A DNA stretch of 64,000 nucleotides from Boothiomyces macroporosus (GCA_027604185.1 JADGKB010000006.1:1-64000); one strand, 5' to 3'; shown: positions 1 through 9,828, counted from the stretch's first letter. Program-made: numbers and translations. Notes: a model not told the origin generated them from the sequence alone.

Positions 1-20
1 TACTTTTTCCTAATCTCAAA

Positions 21-834
21 ATGCTAATTACAGAATATTTTGTTGATTTACAGACACCAACTGGACAAATGAGAGTACATGTATTTCACCCTCCAAAGCT
101 AAACAAGTACCCAGGAGTAGCTGTATTCACCGAGATCTACCAAGTAACTGGCCCGGTACAAAGGTTCTGCAGACAAATCTGTTCACAAGGGTACATTGTA
201 GCAACACCAGAATCTTACCATGAATTCTTGCCTTTGGGTCATGTAATTCCTTATGATACACCTGGCACTGACTTGGGTAACAAGTTGAAAATTGAAAAGA
301 GTCTAAAAGGGTATGATGATGATTCTAAAGTCCTCTTGGATTACTTGGAGTCTCTTTCATCTTGTACGGGCTCTCTGGGTGCTACTGGAATGTGTCTAGG
401 GTAATTGTAATTAACAAAGTGGGCATTTGGCTTATAGATGCGCATTTGATAAAAGAGTAAAAGCAGCAGTATGTTACTTTCCAACGGATATCCATAAAGA
501 ATCTCTTTCTTCTGGAAGCGACTCTTTGGAAAGAACTGGAGAAATCAAGGGAGAGTTGCTAATGATATTTGGGAAGCAGGATACCCATATTCCACAAGAA
601 GGAAGGTTGAAAATCTATACTAATTTGGTTGAAAAGAATGTCTTGTTTAGTTGGTGTGAATTCCAGGCTCAGCATGCATTCATTAGAGACGAGTCTAGTA
701 AGGGGAGGTAAATATTACTAATGAGATATGATCCAGCACTAGCAGAGAATTGCTTTCAGTTATTAAAAGAATTGTTCTTTAGGAAGTTGTATCTAGGAAA
801 CCAAGAAATAGTTGAACCAGAGCATGTCTGTTGA
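21..834 (+). CDS. Dienelactone hydrolase family protein
   Basis: Alpha/beta hydrolase of the dienelactone hydrolase family, 258 aa after removal of two introns (401-419, 19 nt; 708-725, 18 nt). The catalytic Cys sits in GMCLGG, whose last Gly is created by the first splice; the Asp is in KQDTHIP and the His in AQHAF, giving the family Cys-Asp-His triad. The start at 21 matches relatives that begin MLITEHYV-like. The second splice restores the conserved end SKGRYDPALAENCF. AATAAA overlaps the stop. The substrate is unknown; fungal relatives are cytosolic hydrolases acting on lactones or esters. Confidence 0.88.
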
Positions 835-950
835 ATAAAATGAGTAATTAAAAAGTGCGGATAAAAACATATCCTTATTGCATGAATTGTTTGGTACAGC
901 CACAGTAAAAGAGTTGTATGATATAAAAGCCACTCTGAAAAAAGTCAATC

Positions 951-1541
951 ATGGAAAAGGAATCTCCAAAGCTACACAAACGCACTGCATCTGCAAAGAC
1001 AGAAACCGAACTATTGGAAGACATCAACCAGCAAAAAACAAGAAACAAACACATGCACAAATGGTTCCTAGGCCTCATACCAGAATACGAAACCTGTATA
1101 GCAGACTTTAGTTGCTGTACAGTGAAATACGGTATTTCACTAGCTGGCAGGCTATACGTTACTCAAAACTTTTGCTTGTTCTTTTCACACATCAACCAGA
1201 CCAAAGATATAGTACACGTTTCGGAAATTACTGGTCTAAGCAAAGGCAGCACTTTGGGGTTACCAATGGACATTGATTTGGAGACTGACAAAGGTGTTTG
1301 GAAACTACGTAATTTCTTGTTTAGAGATAATGCGTACAAGACTATTGAAAGTATTATTAATGGTTACAAGCAACGGATTGATGAAAAACCAGCGGAAATG
1401 AGCTTAAAAGTTCACAGCGATAATCGCATTCTTCATGTGATTATGGTATTGCTGCTTGCGTTCTTTTTGATTAATCTGCAAATGGTTTTCAAAACTATTA
1501 TAATTATGAATCGCTCTGCAATGCTGAATAAACTATTGTAA
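951..1541 (+). CDS. GRAM-domain protein with C-terminal membrane anchor
   Basis: Intronless, 196 aa. Residues about 35-140 read as a GRAM domain: FLGLIPEYETCIADFSC, then GRLYVTQNFCLFFSH, the order seen in GRAMD/Lam lipid-contact proteins. A hydrophobic segment near residues 162-182 (ILHVIMVLLLAFFLINL) would anchor it, most likely in the ER. There is no VASt lipid-transfer domain, so it resembles the short GRAMD2/3 type rather than yeast Lam proteins. A role at ER contact sites is inferred from the family. Confidence 0.75.
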   Translation: MEKESPKLHKRTASAKTETELLEDINQQKTRNKHMHKWFLGLIPEYETCIADFSCCTVKYGISLAGRLYVTQNFCLFFSHINQTKDIVHVSEITGLSKGSTLGLPMDIDLETDKGVWKLRNFLFRDNAYKTIESIINGYKQRIDEKPAEMSLKVHSDNRILHVIMVLLLAFFLINLQMVFKTIIIMNRSAMLNKLL

Positions 1542-1593
1542 ATAACTTTGTCATGTGATCAATACCTGCAACTAAAATGTTTAAAATATTTTC

Positions 1594-2113
1594 ATGTCCA
1601 CAAATTCAATCTTGAATCAGCGGTTAGCACAGGAACGCAAGCAATGGCGAAAAGACCATCCATTCGGCTTTGTCGCTAAACCAAAAACAATCAACAATGC
1701 AGTAGATTTAACCATCTGGGATTGTACAATTCCAGGCAGAGAAGGCGGGCTATGGGAAGGTACGTTTTACTAACAAGGCGGCCAGTATAAATTAACAATC
1801 AAGTTTCCAGAAGAGTATCCTACAAAACCACCCGTTTGTAGATTCACTCCACCCCTGTTTCATCCAAACGTGTACACCGATGGAGAGAGTATCTGTAATT
1901 AACATAGTCTGTTTATCCATTATAAATGAGAGTCTTAGTTGGAAACCTTCGATTTCAGTTAAAGAGATATTGTTGGGGATTCAGGATTTGTTGGAGGATC
2001 CTAACCCTGATTCGCCCGCTAATGGTCCTGCAAACAAGCTGTTTACTAAAGATAGGAGAGCGTATGAAAAAAATGTTAAATTACAAGTACAGAAATTTAC
2101 TGAATTAAATTGA
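1594..2113 (+). CDS. UBC9: SUMO-conjugating enzyme E2 (Ubc9)
   Basis: 160 aa, the normal Ubc9 length. Introns at 1760-1777 (18 nt) and 1889-1907 (19 nt). The N-terminus [17 protein letters not shown] and the segment [17 protein letters not shown] are Ubc9-like. The catalytic Cys is about residue 94 in GEICLSI, a motif formed by the second splice; the downstream [16 protein letters not shown] helix is conserved. It should carry SUMO from the E1 to lysines in psiKxE sites in the nucleus. An apparent early stop at 1899-1901 lies inside the second intron. Confidence 0.93.
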
Positions 2114-2179
2114 ATTTAATTGTATTGTCCTAGTAATGCTTTTTGTTTTGTTTAATTGGTTCTTTAATAGTTCTCGTAA

Positions 2180-2244
2180 TTCTTCTGGTAATTGATTTCT
2201 TCTGGTAGTTGATTTACTGATTCTTCTGGTAGTTGATTTACTGG
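2180..2244. repeat. 24-bp minisatellite, about 2.6 copies
   Basis: Two full 24-bp units (2197-2220, 2221-2244) that differ at the last base, preceded by a partial unit at 2180-2196. It lies in the 385-bp gap after UBC9 (2114-2498), where I see no gene. Confidence 0.8.
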
Positions 2245-2498
2245 TAATTGTTATACTAGTGCGTTATTTCAATGGGACAAGCTATAGTAGGATAAAGTAC
2301 TAGTTCCAAAACATGTTCAGTCAGCTGCCATTCAAAGAAACTGGTTCAAGAGTTACTGAAACTGACTACCGGCAGAATTAAACTCTACTTGCTAAAACCA
2401 ATAATAACCATTTGTACTCTTTAGCTATCATATTTGTCACTCGGTGTTTCTGGACTGGGTCTTTCCATAAAGGATTTGTGTAAGTAGAAAAATTCTTT

Positions 2499-4048
2499 AT
2501 GATTTTACAATCAATCCTCCTATTCACTGGCTTACTGGCTCAGAATCCAGACTGCGACCTGCTAAAGAATGTAATCCTACCGAAAATGAACTATGCTGGT
2601 TCGTTTGATTGTTGCATTTATCAATCAAAGTGCCAGAATAATACTGTCACTGAATTGAAAATGCCTCATGCTAATATGAATGGACAGATTCCTGCTGAAC
2701 TTGGGCAACTGAAATCATTGACTTTGGTTGACCTTTCTTACAACCCTTTTGGGTCTGCTGAATTGCCTGACCTAAGTTCCCTAACTAACCTTCAAGCTTT
2801 GTAATTACTATTAATTCTAGGGTTTTAAACGGCACTCGTGCTTCAGGACATTTTCCTACTTGGATTACTAAACTATCCCAATTGGAAATATTGGATCTGG
2901 GTAATAATCAGCTGCAAGGTGCTATTCCAGATTTAAGCGCTTTATCAACCTTGAAAGAATTGCATCTGGGTTTAAATCAATTCAGTAGCTTACCAGATAT
3001 CTCTAAATTATCAAACTTGGAATTACTTGCAGTTTGTGCAAACAATCTATCTGGTCCACTCCCTGACTTGATGTCCAATTTGAAGTTGAAAAAGATATAC
3101 TTTTGTGAAAACATGTTCAGTGGTGCTCTACCAGATTTAAACAAACTGATTGCTTTGGAAGAAGTCTTTTTGCACAATAATTCACTTAGTGGCACTATTC
3201 CAGATATCAGTAGACTTACACACTTGAAATACTTGTTCATTGGCCAAAACCAATTCACTGGTTTGATTCCAGACTTGAAACCATTACAACTGCTTCAGCA
3301 AGTAGATTTCTCCGACAATCCAGTAACTGGATTCAAAGGTGCCTTTGAAGATTTCAAACTATTACCGCATTTCAATGGATTAGGAATTGGACAAACCTTG
3401 CTCAAACTTGATGGGTTCCCTGATTGGTTATTGAATATCGATATGATATATGTGGACCTTGATGGTATCAATTTTGGAATGGACTTGTTTCCAACTATTT
3501 TGAAATGGAAAAACATGGAATCCTTGTCAATGTCAAACTGCGGACTAACAGGACCTGTACCTTCTGATATCGCAAAACTAGAAAATCTATTTTACTTTAA
3601 TGTATCTGGCAACTCTTTAACTGGTACGATTCCTAAAGAAATTAGTTATCTTTCAGATTTGGATTTTATTGATTTGTCCAATAACCAATTATCTGGAGAC
3701 GTTCCAAAGGAAATCTTGAACATGGAAAGGTATCAATCTTCAAATTACTTGTTTGGGAATCAATCTAGTCCACCAACCAAGTCTCATTTGATGATTTATG
3801 TTATTATTGCTGTTTTAGGTTGCGCCGCCATTGGTGGTTTGGCATTCTTTGTTTTGTACAAGAAAAGAAAAGGAAACCAGGTTTATCCACTTGAACAAGG
3901 CTTTGCTACTCCTGAACCAGTAGTACAATTACCGATAACTGATCAAGCAAAAGCAGCTTCACCAGATGATATTTCTGTTTTGCCAGTATTGGCTCCATCT
4001 GGAGTTTCAGACAAGCAACCTACAGTTGAAATTGACAATTCAAAATAG
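2499..4048 (+). CDS. LRR single-pass membrane protein 1
   Basis: 509 aa. One 20-nt phase-2 intron (2801-2820) follows the first LRR. Signal peptide-like N-terminus MILQSILLFTGLLAQ, then the cap motif DCDLL...CC, about a dozen plant-type LRRs (LxxLxLxxNxLxGxIPDL), a membrane span near LMIYVIIAVLGCAAIGGL, a basic stop-transfer KKRKG and a short tail ending near VLPVLAPSG. It is a paralogue of the four genes at 15.0-22.4 kb but has a shorter tail and an N-terminal signal. It has no kinase domain. A surface recognition role is inferred from architecture. Confidence 0.85.
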
Positions 4049-4201
4049 ACAGATAATAAAGCCAATCATTTATGGACTATTTGAGAATGCTGTTATTCTA
4101 ACGAGTTACTCCACAAGCGTAGGGTATCATTCAATTGAAAGGTACAAATCCAAGTTGATTTTTTGTGTTCTGAAACTTGGATTCCAACACAAAAAGTTCT
4201 A

Positions 4202-4378
4202 ATGATAACACTGAACACAACAGAATCTTGTATTCTGTATGGTACAGCTATTTGCACAACAATCGCTGTTTACTATGTATTTTTCAGAAATAGGAAAGAA
4301 AGTGCTTGTCAAGCCAATCCATCTCTGGGAAATGAATCAATTTCAATCACTATACCAAAAGAAACTTACAGAACTTAA
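4202..4378 (+). CDS. Possible 58-aa membrane microprotein
   Basis: Open frame of 58 aa with an extracellular-like NTTES start, a hydrophobic stretch SCILYGTAICTTIAVYYVFF, then RNRKE. It resembles the transmembrane plus juxtamembrane part of the neighbouring LRR protein without its ectodomain. It could be a real small gene or a relic of a partial duplication. No intron. Confidence 0.35.
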   Translation: MITLNTTESCILYGTAICTTIAVYYVFFRNRKESACQANPSLGNESISITIPKETYRT

Positions 4379-4705
4379 TAAACTATTAGAATAGTTGTTT
4401 GTATCATTTTCCACGCCTTTAACGATTCCATTCCTTTCTTTTATGAATACCATATTGGATTAATAGTTGCACAATGACAATCACCATCATTAAACAGAGC
4501 CTAAAGAATAACGAGCTGCTTTAAAAAAACCAATTAGCAGAACGAACCGCAAACTACACCGCAAACGACACCGCCTAATGCCAAATATATAAAGACTATC
4601 CGCTCGTAGTGTCTATTTCTAAAACATTAAATGATGGCTCGCAATCAGTGTCCACTACGCCATTAGGTTTCACCGCAGAAAAAAACTCATTCATTAGATT
4701 TTTTA
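4379..4705. other. Intergenic, 327 bp
   Basis: No gene supported. A short direct repeat of the type ccgcaaacNacaccgc occurs around 4546-4576. Apparent open frames here are closed by stops at 4628 and 4664 in the TBC gene's frame, which fixes its start at 4706. Confidence 0.5.
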
Positions 4706-5526
4706 ATGGACCTAAAGGATTTTCAGGAACTGCTGAATCAAGAGAGTATAGATTTAAAGAAGCTGTCTCTCTTGGCCATTCAAGGTATTTTTCGCTAACA
4801 AGGCATTCCTGATTCAATTCGACCTAGAGTTTGGGATGCATTGTTAAGTACAAAACAACAAAAATTGGTACAGAATTATGAATCGGATTACTACATGAAA
4901 TCACTCAAGGGTGAGAGTAATCGATACTTTAATCAACGTAAACAGTACTTTCGTAAGGATTTACAGTACCTCTTGGAAAATGTTGTTTCGCTGTATTTAA
5001 TGAACCATTCAATAGAGTACCATCCCTCTCTCGTACGAATGTTTAACCCAGGTGTCTCTATGCGGTCCATTGCTGATGGTTTACCATACAGAAAAAGAAG
5101 TCTATTTCTGCTTTGAAAAAATAATGGAAATTGTGAATTCTATTGATTCGCAAAAGGAAGTATCCAACTTTATGATAATGTTCCGCATGATACTGCCGGA
5201 CTTGTATAACCATTTTCAAGAGGAAGAGATTAATACCCGTGAATGGGTGTTGCCGTGGTTTGAAACCCTGTTGGCAAAACAGCTGCCTATAGAAAATGTA
5301 TTGCGGTTGTGGGATAGGTTGATTTGCATGAATGATATCTTTTACGTTTGCTTGGCGATATTTGTGCACTGCAAGGAAGAGCTGGAAGGTAATTGTTGTT
5401 GATGTAGAACTGGAACAATCTGAAATACATGCGTTTTTGCATAGACTGCCGTTACTGAATATGGATATAGTGTTGTCATTGGCAAATGAAATCAGGCAGG
5501 ATTACGATATATCTGAATATATTTAA
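4706..5526 (+). CDS. TBC-domain protein, TBC1D7-like, catalytic fingers missing
   Basis: 254 aa with introns 4785-4802 (18 nt), 5033-5051 (19) and 5389-5407 (19). N-terminal FQELLNQESIDLKKLS, GIPDSIRPRVWDALL and the C-terminal PWFETLLAKQLP...RLWDRL are TBC landmarks. The Arg finger (IxxDxxR) reads FRKDLQY, and the Gln finger (YxQ) reads YHPSL, so GAP activity of the usual kind is unlikely. Small size and both losses resemble TBC1D7, the third subunit of the TSC complex; TBC1D13 is the other relative I considered. The TSC role is an inference. Confidence 0.65.
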
Positions 5527-5678
5527 GTATTTACTCTTTGTTTATTCGATTCTATAGTTGCTGTATTCGATTCATGTCCAGTTGTATCTGGTTAGGCAAG
5601 TCCGATCGTCCTATTGTTATCAAGCAACATTAACACAAATAATAATACGCGAATAAGAGATCTAGGAATATAGATTTA

Positions 5679-5804
5679 TTATTTGTACGATCCATTAATA
5701 TATTTACGTAGTAGCGACGGATGAAGATCGAAATCATAGTTCTGGAGCTGCTTTTCGCACACCTTTTTGGCAGTCTGCAACTCCTCTTCCTGCTTTCTTT
5801 TCAT
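5679..5804 (-). CDS. Small basic ORF, uncharacterised
   Basis: 41 codons plus stop, rich in Lys/Glu/Gln (KRKQEEELQTAKKVCEKQ) and ending NYDFDLHPSLLRKYINGSYK. The open frame extends about 50 codons further upstream without an ATG, so it may be the 3' exon of a gene whose 5' end I could not find. The rest of 5527-5923 shows no gene. Confidence 0.3.
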   Translation of the reverse strand: MKRKQEEELQTAKKVCEKQLQNYDFDLHPSLLRKYINGSYK

Positions 5805-5923
5805 TAGTTCAAAAGTAAATTTTTTCCTTTTTATGTCCGAGTGGCTAGACTGAAACGGACAAACGCTGATACAGACAATGAGCGAAACTTGAAACGGTAT
5901 GTGATGAAACAGAATATATTAAA

Positions 5924-6781
5924 TTATAATGCCAAGATTACTGCTGCAATGGATAGAACAGAGAATCCGGTGGTGGTTGCGGAAGAGATAATGTTACCTC
6001 CATAAGCAGTTGGGGCTGCTTGTGCTGCTTGCGTTTGAGCTTCTGGAGTGTAGGCAGCTGGTGGGGTTTGAATAACTGGCAAGTTATTGTTTTGTGGAGC
6101 ATTATAACCATATGCTGGTGGAGTTGGGATAACTGGGAGATCAGAGGTTGTTGGTTGATTGCATGGAGTGGTTGTTACTTGAATAATAGGTAGATCGGTC
6201 GTAGTTGGTTGCGGTTGTTCGTTGCAAGGAGTGGTGGTAACTTGAATAACAGGCAAGTCAGATGTAGTGGTTGTTGGTTGTGGTTGTTCGTTGCAAGGAG
6301 TGGTTGTTACTTGAATAATAGGTAGATCGGTCGTAGTTGGTTGTGGTTGTTCGTTGCATGGAGTGGTGGTAACTTGAATAACAGGCAAGTCAGTAGTAGT
6401 AGTAGCTTGGTTGCACGGAGCGGTGGTTTGAACTACTGGCAAGTCAGTAGTAGTTGCTTCGTTGCATGGAGTAGTGGTTGGTTGAGGTTGTTCGTTGCAT
6501 GGAGTAGTTGTTTGGACTTTTGGCAAGTCAGATGTGGTAGTAGCTTGGTTGCATGGTTGAGTAGTAGTAGTTGGTTGGTTGCATGGTTGAGTAGTAGTGG
6601 TTGGTTGTGCGCATGGTTGAGTAGTGGTTGGTTGAGCGCATGGTTGAGTAGTAGTAGTGGTTTCGCATGGTACTTTGGCATGTTCATTTCTATTTTTTCC
6701 ATGTTGTTCGTGTTTTCTATAGCCGTGAGGAGCGGCAGTTGAGAAAGCGACAAGAGTAAGAATAACGACAGACTTGAACAT
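5924..6781 (-). CDS. Thr/Cys-repeat GPI-type surface protein
   Basis: 285 aa, intronless. A clear signal peptide (MFKSVVILTLVAFSTAAP) is followed by a short basic stretch, then imperfect repeats of two kinds: TTTQPCAQ/TTTQPCNQ and a longer unit with DLPVIQVTTTPCNEQPQ. Each unit carries one Cys. The C-terminus ends in a small-residue region and hydrophobic tail (FSVLSIAAVILAL), which fits a GPI-anchor signal. Expected to be O-glycosylated and disulphide-linked at the cell surface. No homologue recognised. Confidence 0.8.
   Translation of the reverse strand: MFKSVVILTLVAFSTAAPHGYRKHEQHGKNRNEHAKVPCETTTTTQPCAQPTTTQPCAQPTTTTQPCNQPTTTTQPCNQATTTSDLPKVQTTTPCNEQPQPTTTPCNEATTTDLPVVQTTAPCNQATTTTDLPVIQVTTTPCNEQPQPTTTDLPIIQVTTTPCNEQPQPTTTTSDLPVIQVTTTPCNEQPQPTTTDLPIIQVTTTPCNQPTTSDLPVIPTPPAYGYNAPQNNNLPVIQTPPAAYTPEAQTQAAQAAPTAYGGNIISSATTTGFSVLSIAAVILAL
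6120..6660. repeat. Coding tandem repeats in the Thr/Cys surface protein
   Basis: Imperfect repeats encoding the PCNEQPQPTTT-DLPVIQVTTT units and shorter PCNQPTTTT units. Two neighbouring long units (about 6170-6240 and 6290-6360) are nearly identical, so copy number probably varies between strains. Confidence 0.75.
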
Positions 6782-7340
6782 ATTTCTAATTTATATAAGT
6801 ATTACTGCTGTGGACTATTTCGTTATATTTATATTTTTTCTTTTCAAACAGGCTCGTGGCGGGGGTATGACTTAAAACATATCCAAGCAGGCTTAATCGA
6901 ATTCCACTAACAGCAATTACATTGGTTTCTTAAATGCTTGTGAATCCTGTAGTTTTATTTTAGAAATCAAAGTAGTATAATGTGTTGGATTTTAGCGAGA
7001 CTTTTCATGTCATCGTGTTTGTCAAATTCAAAGAAAAGCCTCCTGGTACCTGAATGATGTAATAGTTGGGCACAATTTGGTTCAGGGTACATCTAAAAGG
7101 CTATTGCTTGAGAAGGACAGAAAAGTGCAAACTAAAAAAGAGCTTGGTTTAATTCAGCATTGGAACAAGATCCTGCTTTGATAGCCAGACTATCCTACTT
7201 TGGACTACCTTTTGCTGAATTACTTTTCCAGAGAGTAGCAGGAACATCATCCTGATAGAAATTCATATGAAAGAAATGGTTCTCACCCTTAAAATAGCGC
7301 AGATACGGAAAGCTTCTATTCCATTCCATTTGTTCAAAAT
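6782..7340. other. Intergenic, 559 bp
   Basis: No intact gene. Probably includes the eroded 5' part of the fragment at 7341-7505, but I could not align it. Confidence 0.4.
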
Positions 7341-7505
7341 ATGATTATTAGTAGTGCAATTGAATCAGCACCTTGCACCGTTATGAAATCAAATAGCACT
7401 GGTGCTCAATTAGCAATCAAGTATGCGTGTTTGGTAAAGAGTGAAAACAAAGCCTCAAGTAATGTTTGGACTGTTGATAGTAAAGATATGGCTCCAAACG
7501 ACTGA
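7341..7505 (+). pseudogene. Decayed copy of the Cys/N-glycan protein family
   Basis: A 54-codon frame containing CTVMKSNSTGAQ then YACLVKS, which lines up with CIPFKSNTSTVYVHYGCV and CNIVKSGSSQIYIKTGCLV in the next two genes. The N-terminal two thirds and the hydrophobic tail are missing. Best read as a truncated third paralogue; a short functional gene is possible. Confidence 0.45.
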
Positions 7506-7601
7506 TCTGTCCAAAACAATCACACGTCGTGTCATAGCCACCATTTACCATCCTGCCATGGCTATGTGAGAAAGACAATCTGTGCAGTCCAGGCTATGCT
7601 A

Positions 7602-7614
7602 AGAATCAGTACAA
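7602..7614 (+). promoter_or_regulatory. Conserved upstream box, copy 1
   Basis: 13-mer agaatcagtacaa, 34 bp before the ATG at 7649 and repeated exactly before the paralogue at 8190. A TATA-like gatataaaaaaa follows. It may be a promoter element or simply conserved by duplication. Confidence 0.4.
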
Positions 7615-7648
7615 TGGATATAAAAAAAGGGACAAAGTAAATAATTTA

Positions 7649-8053
7649 ATGTCTGTTCAATCGTGCGATCTTCCAAATGAAATAATAGTAATTAATTACA
7701 AAGACCAACATTGCCAAAGCTTTTCAATGGGTGGCATGGGTAGTGAGTATCCATCCAACTTTTCTGACAATGGAGTGATCTACAATTTGCCAAATTCCAC
7801 CATGCTTCAAGTAATATTCCCAACCAACACCATTAATTACACCTTTAGTGGGTTTCCACTGTTGCAATATGACAGCATGATGAACTATACTGCGTTGAAT
7901 AGTACCCAGTGTATTCCGTTCAAGTCAAATACTTCTACTGTCTATGTACATTATGGGTGTGTAACTAATATCAAGTATGGGCCTAATTCTGGCACTACCA
8001 GTAGCTCAAAAGTCTCTTTGCTACTACTTGGTTTATCACTGTTTTTGGTTTAA
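7649..8053 (+). CDS. Small Cys-rich N-glycosylated protein, copy 1
   Basis: 134 aa, intronless. Four Cys, several N-x-S/T sites (NFS, NST, NYT) and a C-terminal hydrophobic tail after Ser residues (KVSLLLLGLSLFLV) suggest a lumenal, perhaps GPI-anchored protein, yet the frame has no N-terminal signal peptide. Either a short upstream exon was missed or targeting depends on the C-terminal segment. Paralogue of the next gene; family not recognised. Confidence 0.7.
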   Translation: MSVQSCDLPNEIIVINYKDQHCQSFSMGGMGSEYPSNFSDNGVIYNLPNSTMLQVIFPTNTINYTFSGFPLLQYDSMMNYTALNSTQCIPFKSNTSTVYVHYGCVTNIKYGPNSGTTSSSKVSLLLLGLSLFLV

Positions 8054-8137
8054 TATACTGCTGTATCTACATTAATTGCTCCATTTATTCTTCAAACAAG
8101 TGATTTCCAAATGAGTCTGGCTATGACAACCGTGCAG

Positions 8138-8150
8138 AGAATCAGTACAA
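8138..8150 (+). promoter_or_regulatory. Conserved upstream box, copy 2
   Basis: Exact second copy of agaatcagtacaa, 39 bp before the ATG at 8190, followed by an A-rich tract. Confidence 0.4.
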
Positions 8151-8189
8151 AAGGTTTAAAAGAAAAAAAAAAGTTAATATTCCAGTATA

Positions 8190-8597
8190 ATGCAAGATTG
8201 CTCTCCTCCAAACCAAATAGCTGTGTACCAGTACAGAGACTCTTTGTGTGCCAACTTCTCAATTGGGTTTAGTTGTTATCCTAATCTTGATACTTTTGAA
8301 GGTATGGGAGTAAACTATGAACTCCCGTCGCAAAATTTACTGCAAATCATATTTCCATCAAATACAGTTAATTACACACTTGGTAATTTTGCAGTAGTGC
8401 AGTACTCTATGTTTGGCCAACTAGAGAACTACAACTTGACTCATGAACAATGCAATATAGTTAAATCCGGGTCTTCTCAGATATATATAAAGACTGGATG
8501 CTTGGTGAATATTCCCCCTAGCAACTCGATTAATAAGCCCAGTGTTTCTTTGCTTTTACTGGCATTCACTTGGCTTTTTACAATAAACCTGATTTGA
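8190..8597 (+). CDS. Small Cys-rich N-glycosylated protein, copy 2
   Basis: 135 aa. Shares with copy 1 the order C-PP/LPNxI-V-Y-D-C-FS, a central LQxIFPxNTxNYT, the QC-KS block and a hydrophobic C-terminus. Same absence of a classical signal peptide. Tandem duplication is evident from order, orientation and conserved upstream box. Confidence 0.7.
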   Translation: MQDCSPPNQIAVYQYRDSLCANFSIGFSCYPNLDTFEGMGVNYELPSQNLLQIIFPSNTVNYTLGNFAVVQYSMFGQLENYNLTHEQCNIVKSGSSQIYIKTGCLVNIPPSNSINKPSVSLLLLAFTWLFTINLI

Positions 8598-8775
8598 TAC
8601 TTCCTATAGTCTTGTCCTAAAGTGCCCCTATACGGTACTAGAGAGAACACACACCAACCACATACTAGATGGTTTACCAATTACTAGACATCTGGAATGG
8701 TAATCTAATAGTACCACCCGTTTTTCATGATTGCTTTCAAGTGTAATTTTTGGCGGTAAAAGTTTGACAAAAGAA

Positions 8776-9594
8776 ATGGAACCAACGTCAGGACCAGAAG
8801 CCCTCCTAGTCTCATTTCTAGTGATATTAGTATCAGAAATAGGCGACAAGACCTTTCTAATAGCAGCCGTAATGGCAATGACACACCCTAGACTGCTAAT
8901 CTTTAGCGCAGCTATGGGTGCGTTAATAGTAATGACTATACTGTCGGCTTTAATGGGCCAAATATTACCGCAATTAATCTCTAAACAGTATACAGAGTTA
9001 CTGGCTTCAGTTCTGTTTCTGGTTTTCGGATTCAAGTTGGTTAAGGATGCTTATGGGATGAGTGGAAATGAGTGTATGGAAGAGTTGGATGAAGTTACTC
9101 AGGAACTGGATAATACCAATAAAGCAGAGGAAGCAGCCTTGATGGAAGAAGGACAGCAAAAGAGGTATGTACTTGCATATCAAAAGTATTAAGTAATACA
9201 GCTCTGCAATATAACTAAATTATTAATCCATACAACAGATTAACATTAGTTGGAAAGAAAGAGTGTTTGGATGGTTATCGCCAGTGTGGGTTCAAACATT
9301 TGTAATGACATTCCTGGCTGAATGGTACTAGTTATTAACCCAGGGGTGACCGTTCCCAAATAGCTACCGTGGCATTATCTGGAGCACAGGATTTCTGGTG
9401 GGTAACTATCGGAGGGTTGGCTGGCCATGCTATCTGTAGCGCTTGTGCAGTAGTTGGAGGCAGAATGGTAAGGTATTTCTAACAAGCTTGCGACAAAGAT
9501 CAGTCCAAAGACTGTAACGTATGTTGGTGCTGTAATATTTTTAATCTTTGGTGTGATTGGAATCTATCACGGTGTACATGAATACGATGAATAA
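8776..9594 (+). CDS. GDT1: Gdt1/TMEM165 family Mn/Ca transporter
   Basis: 231 aa, UPF0016 family. Both signature motifs are present: EIGDKTF near residue 21 and EWGDRSQ in the second half, the latter completed by splicing. Introns: 9165-9249 (85 nt, by far the longest here), 9325-9343 (19) and 9468-9486 (19). Hydrophobic helices flank each motif; a central acidic loop (ECMEELDEVTQELD) separates the halves. Family members exchange Ca/Mn for H+ in the Golgi and support glycosylation. No signal peptide is seen; ATG 8776 places the first motif close to the N-terminus. Confidence 0.9.
9165..9249 (+). other. Long (85-nt) intron of GDT1
   Basis: The only simple intron in the window above 25 nt. Ends with a normal attaacattag. 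Retention adds RYVLAYQKY and a stop after the first transport repeat. I could not divide it cleanly into short units. Confidence 0.6.
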
Positions 9595-9691
9595 AATACT
9601 ACAAGAGATTTAAAGTCGAATAGACACTAGAATTACTTGCCTTTTACTCTAGTTACATGCTAATAGAGTTGTATTCTTCACATAAGTTAAT

Positions 9692-9749
9692 TATAAAGCT
9701 AGCATCACATGACTAGACAAGTTGCACTATAAAGCCAGCATCACCCGAC
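9692..9749. repeat. 22-bp direct repeat before importin beta gene
   Basis: Two copies (9692-9713, 9728-9749), 36 bp apart, of tataaagcNagcatcac followed by NNgac. They lie 80-137 bp upstream of the importin beta start in a 234-bp gap, so they may be promoter elements. Confidence 0.5.
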
Positions 9750-9828
9750 AAGTAAATGGGAGCTAGACTGTCCGGAAATTGTCCGTCTGGGATTTTTTTT
9801 CATTTTTCAATCTCCAAATCAAAAAAGA

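Noticed and set aside
1889..1907. A 13-nt intron in UBC9 starting at 1895
   Set aside because: It gives SIFCLSI; using the upstream GT at 1889 gives a 19-nt intron and GEICLSI, the expected Ubc9 active site.
5838..5880. tRNA-like gtccgagtgg on the plus strand
   Set aside because: No matching acceptor stem, anticodon arm or T-loop could be paired around it. No convincing tRNA was found anywhere in the window.
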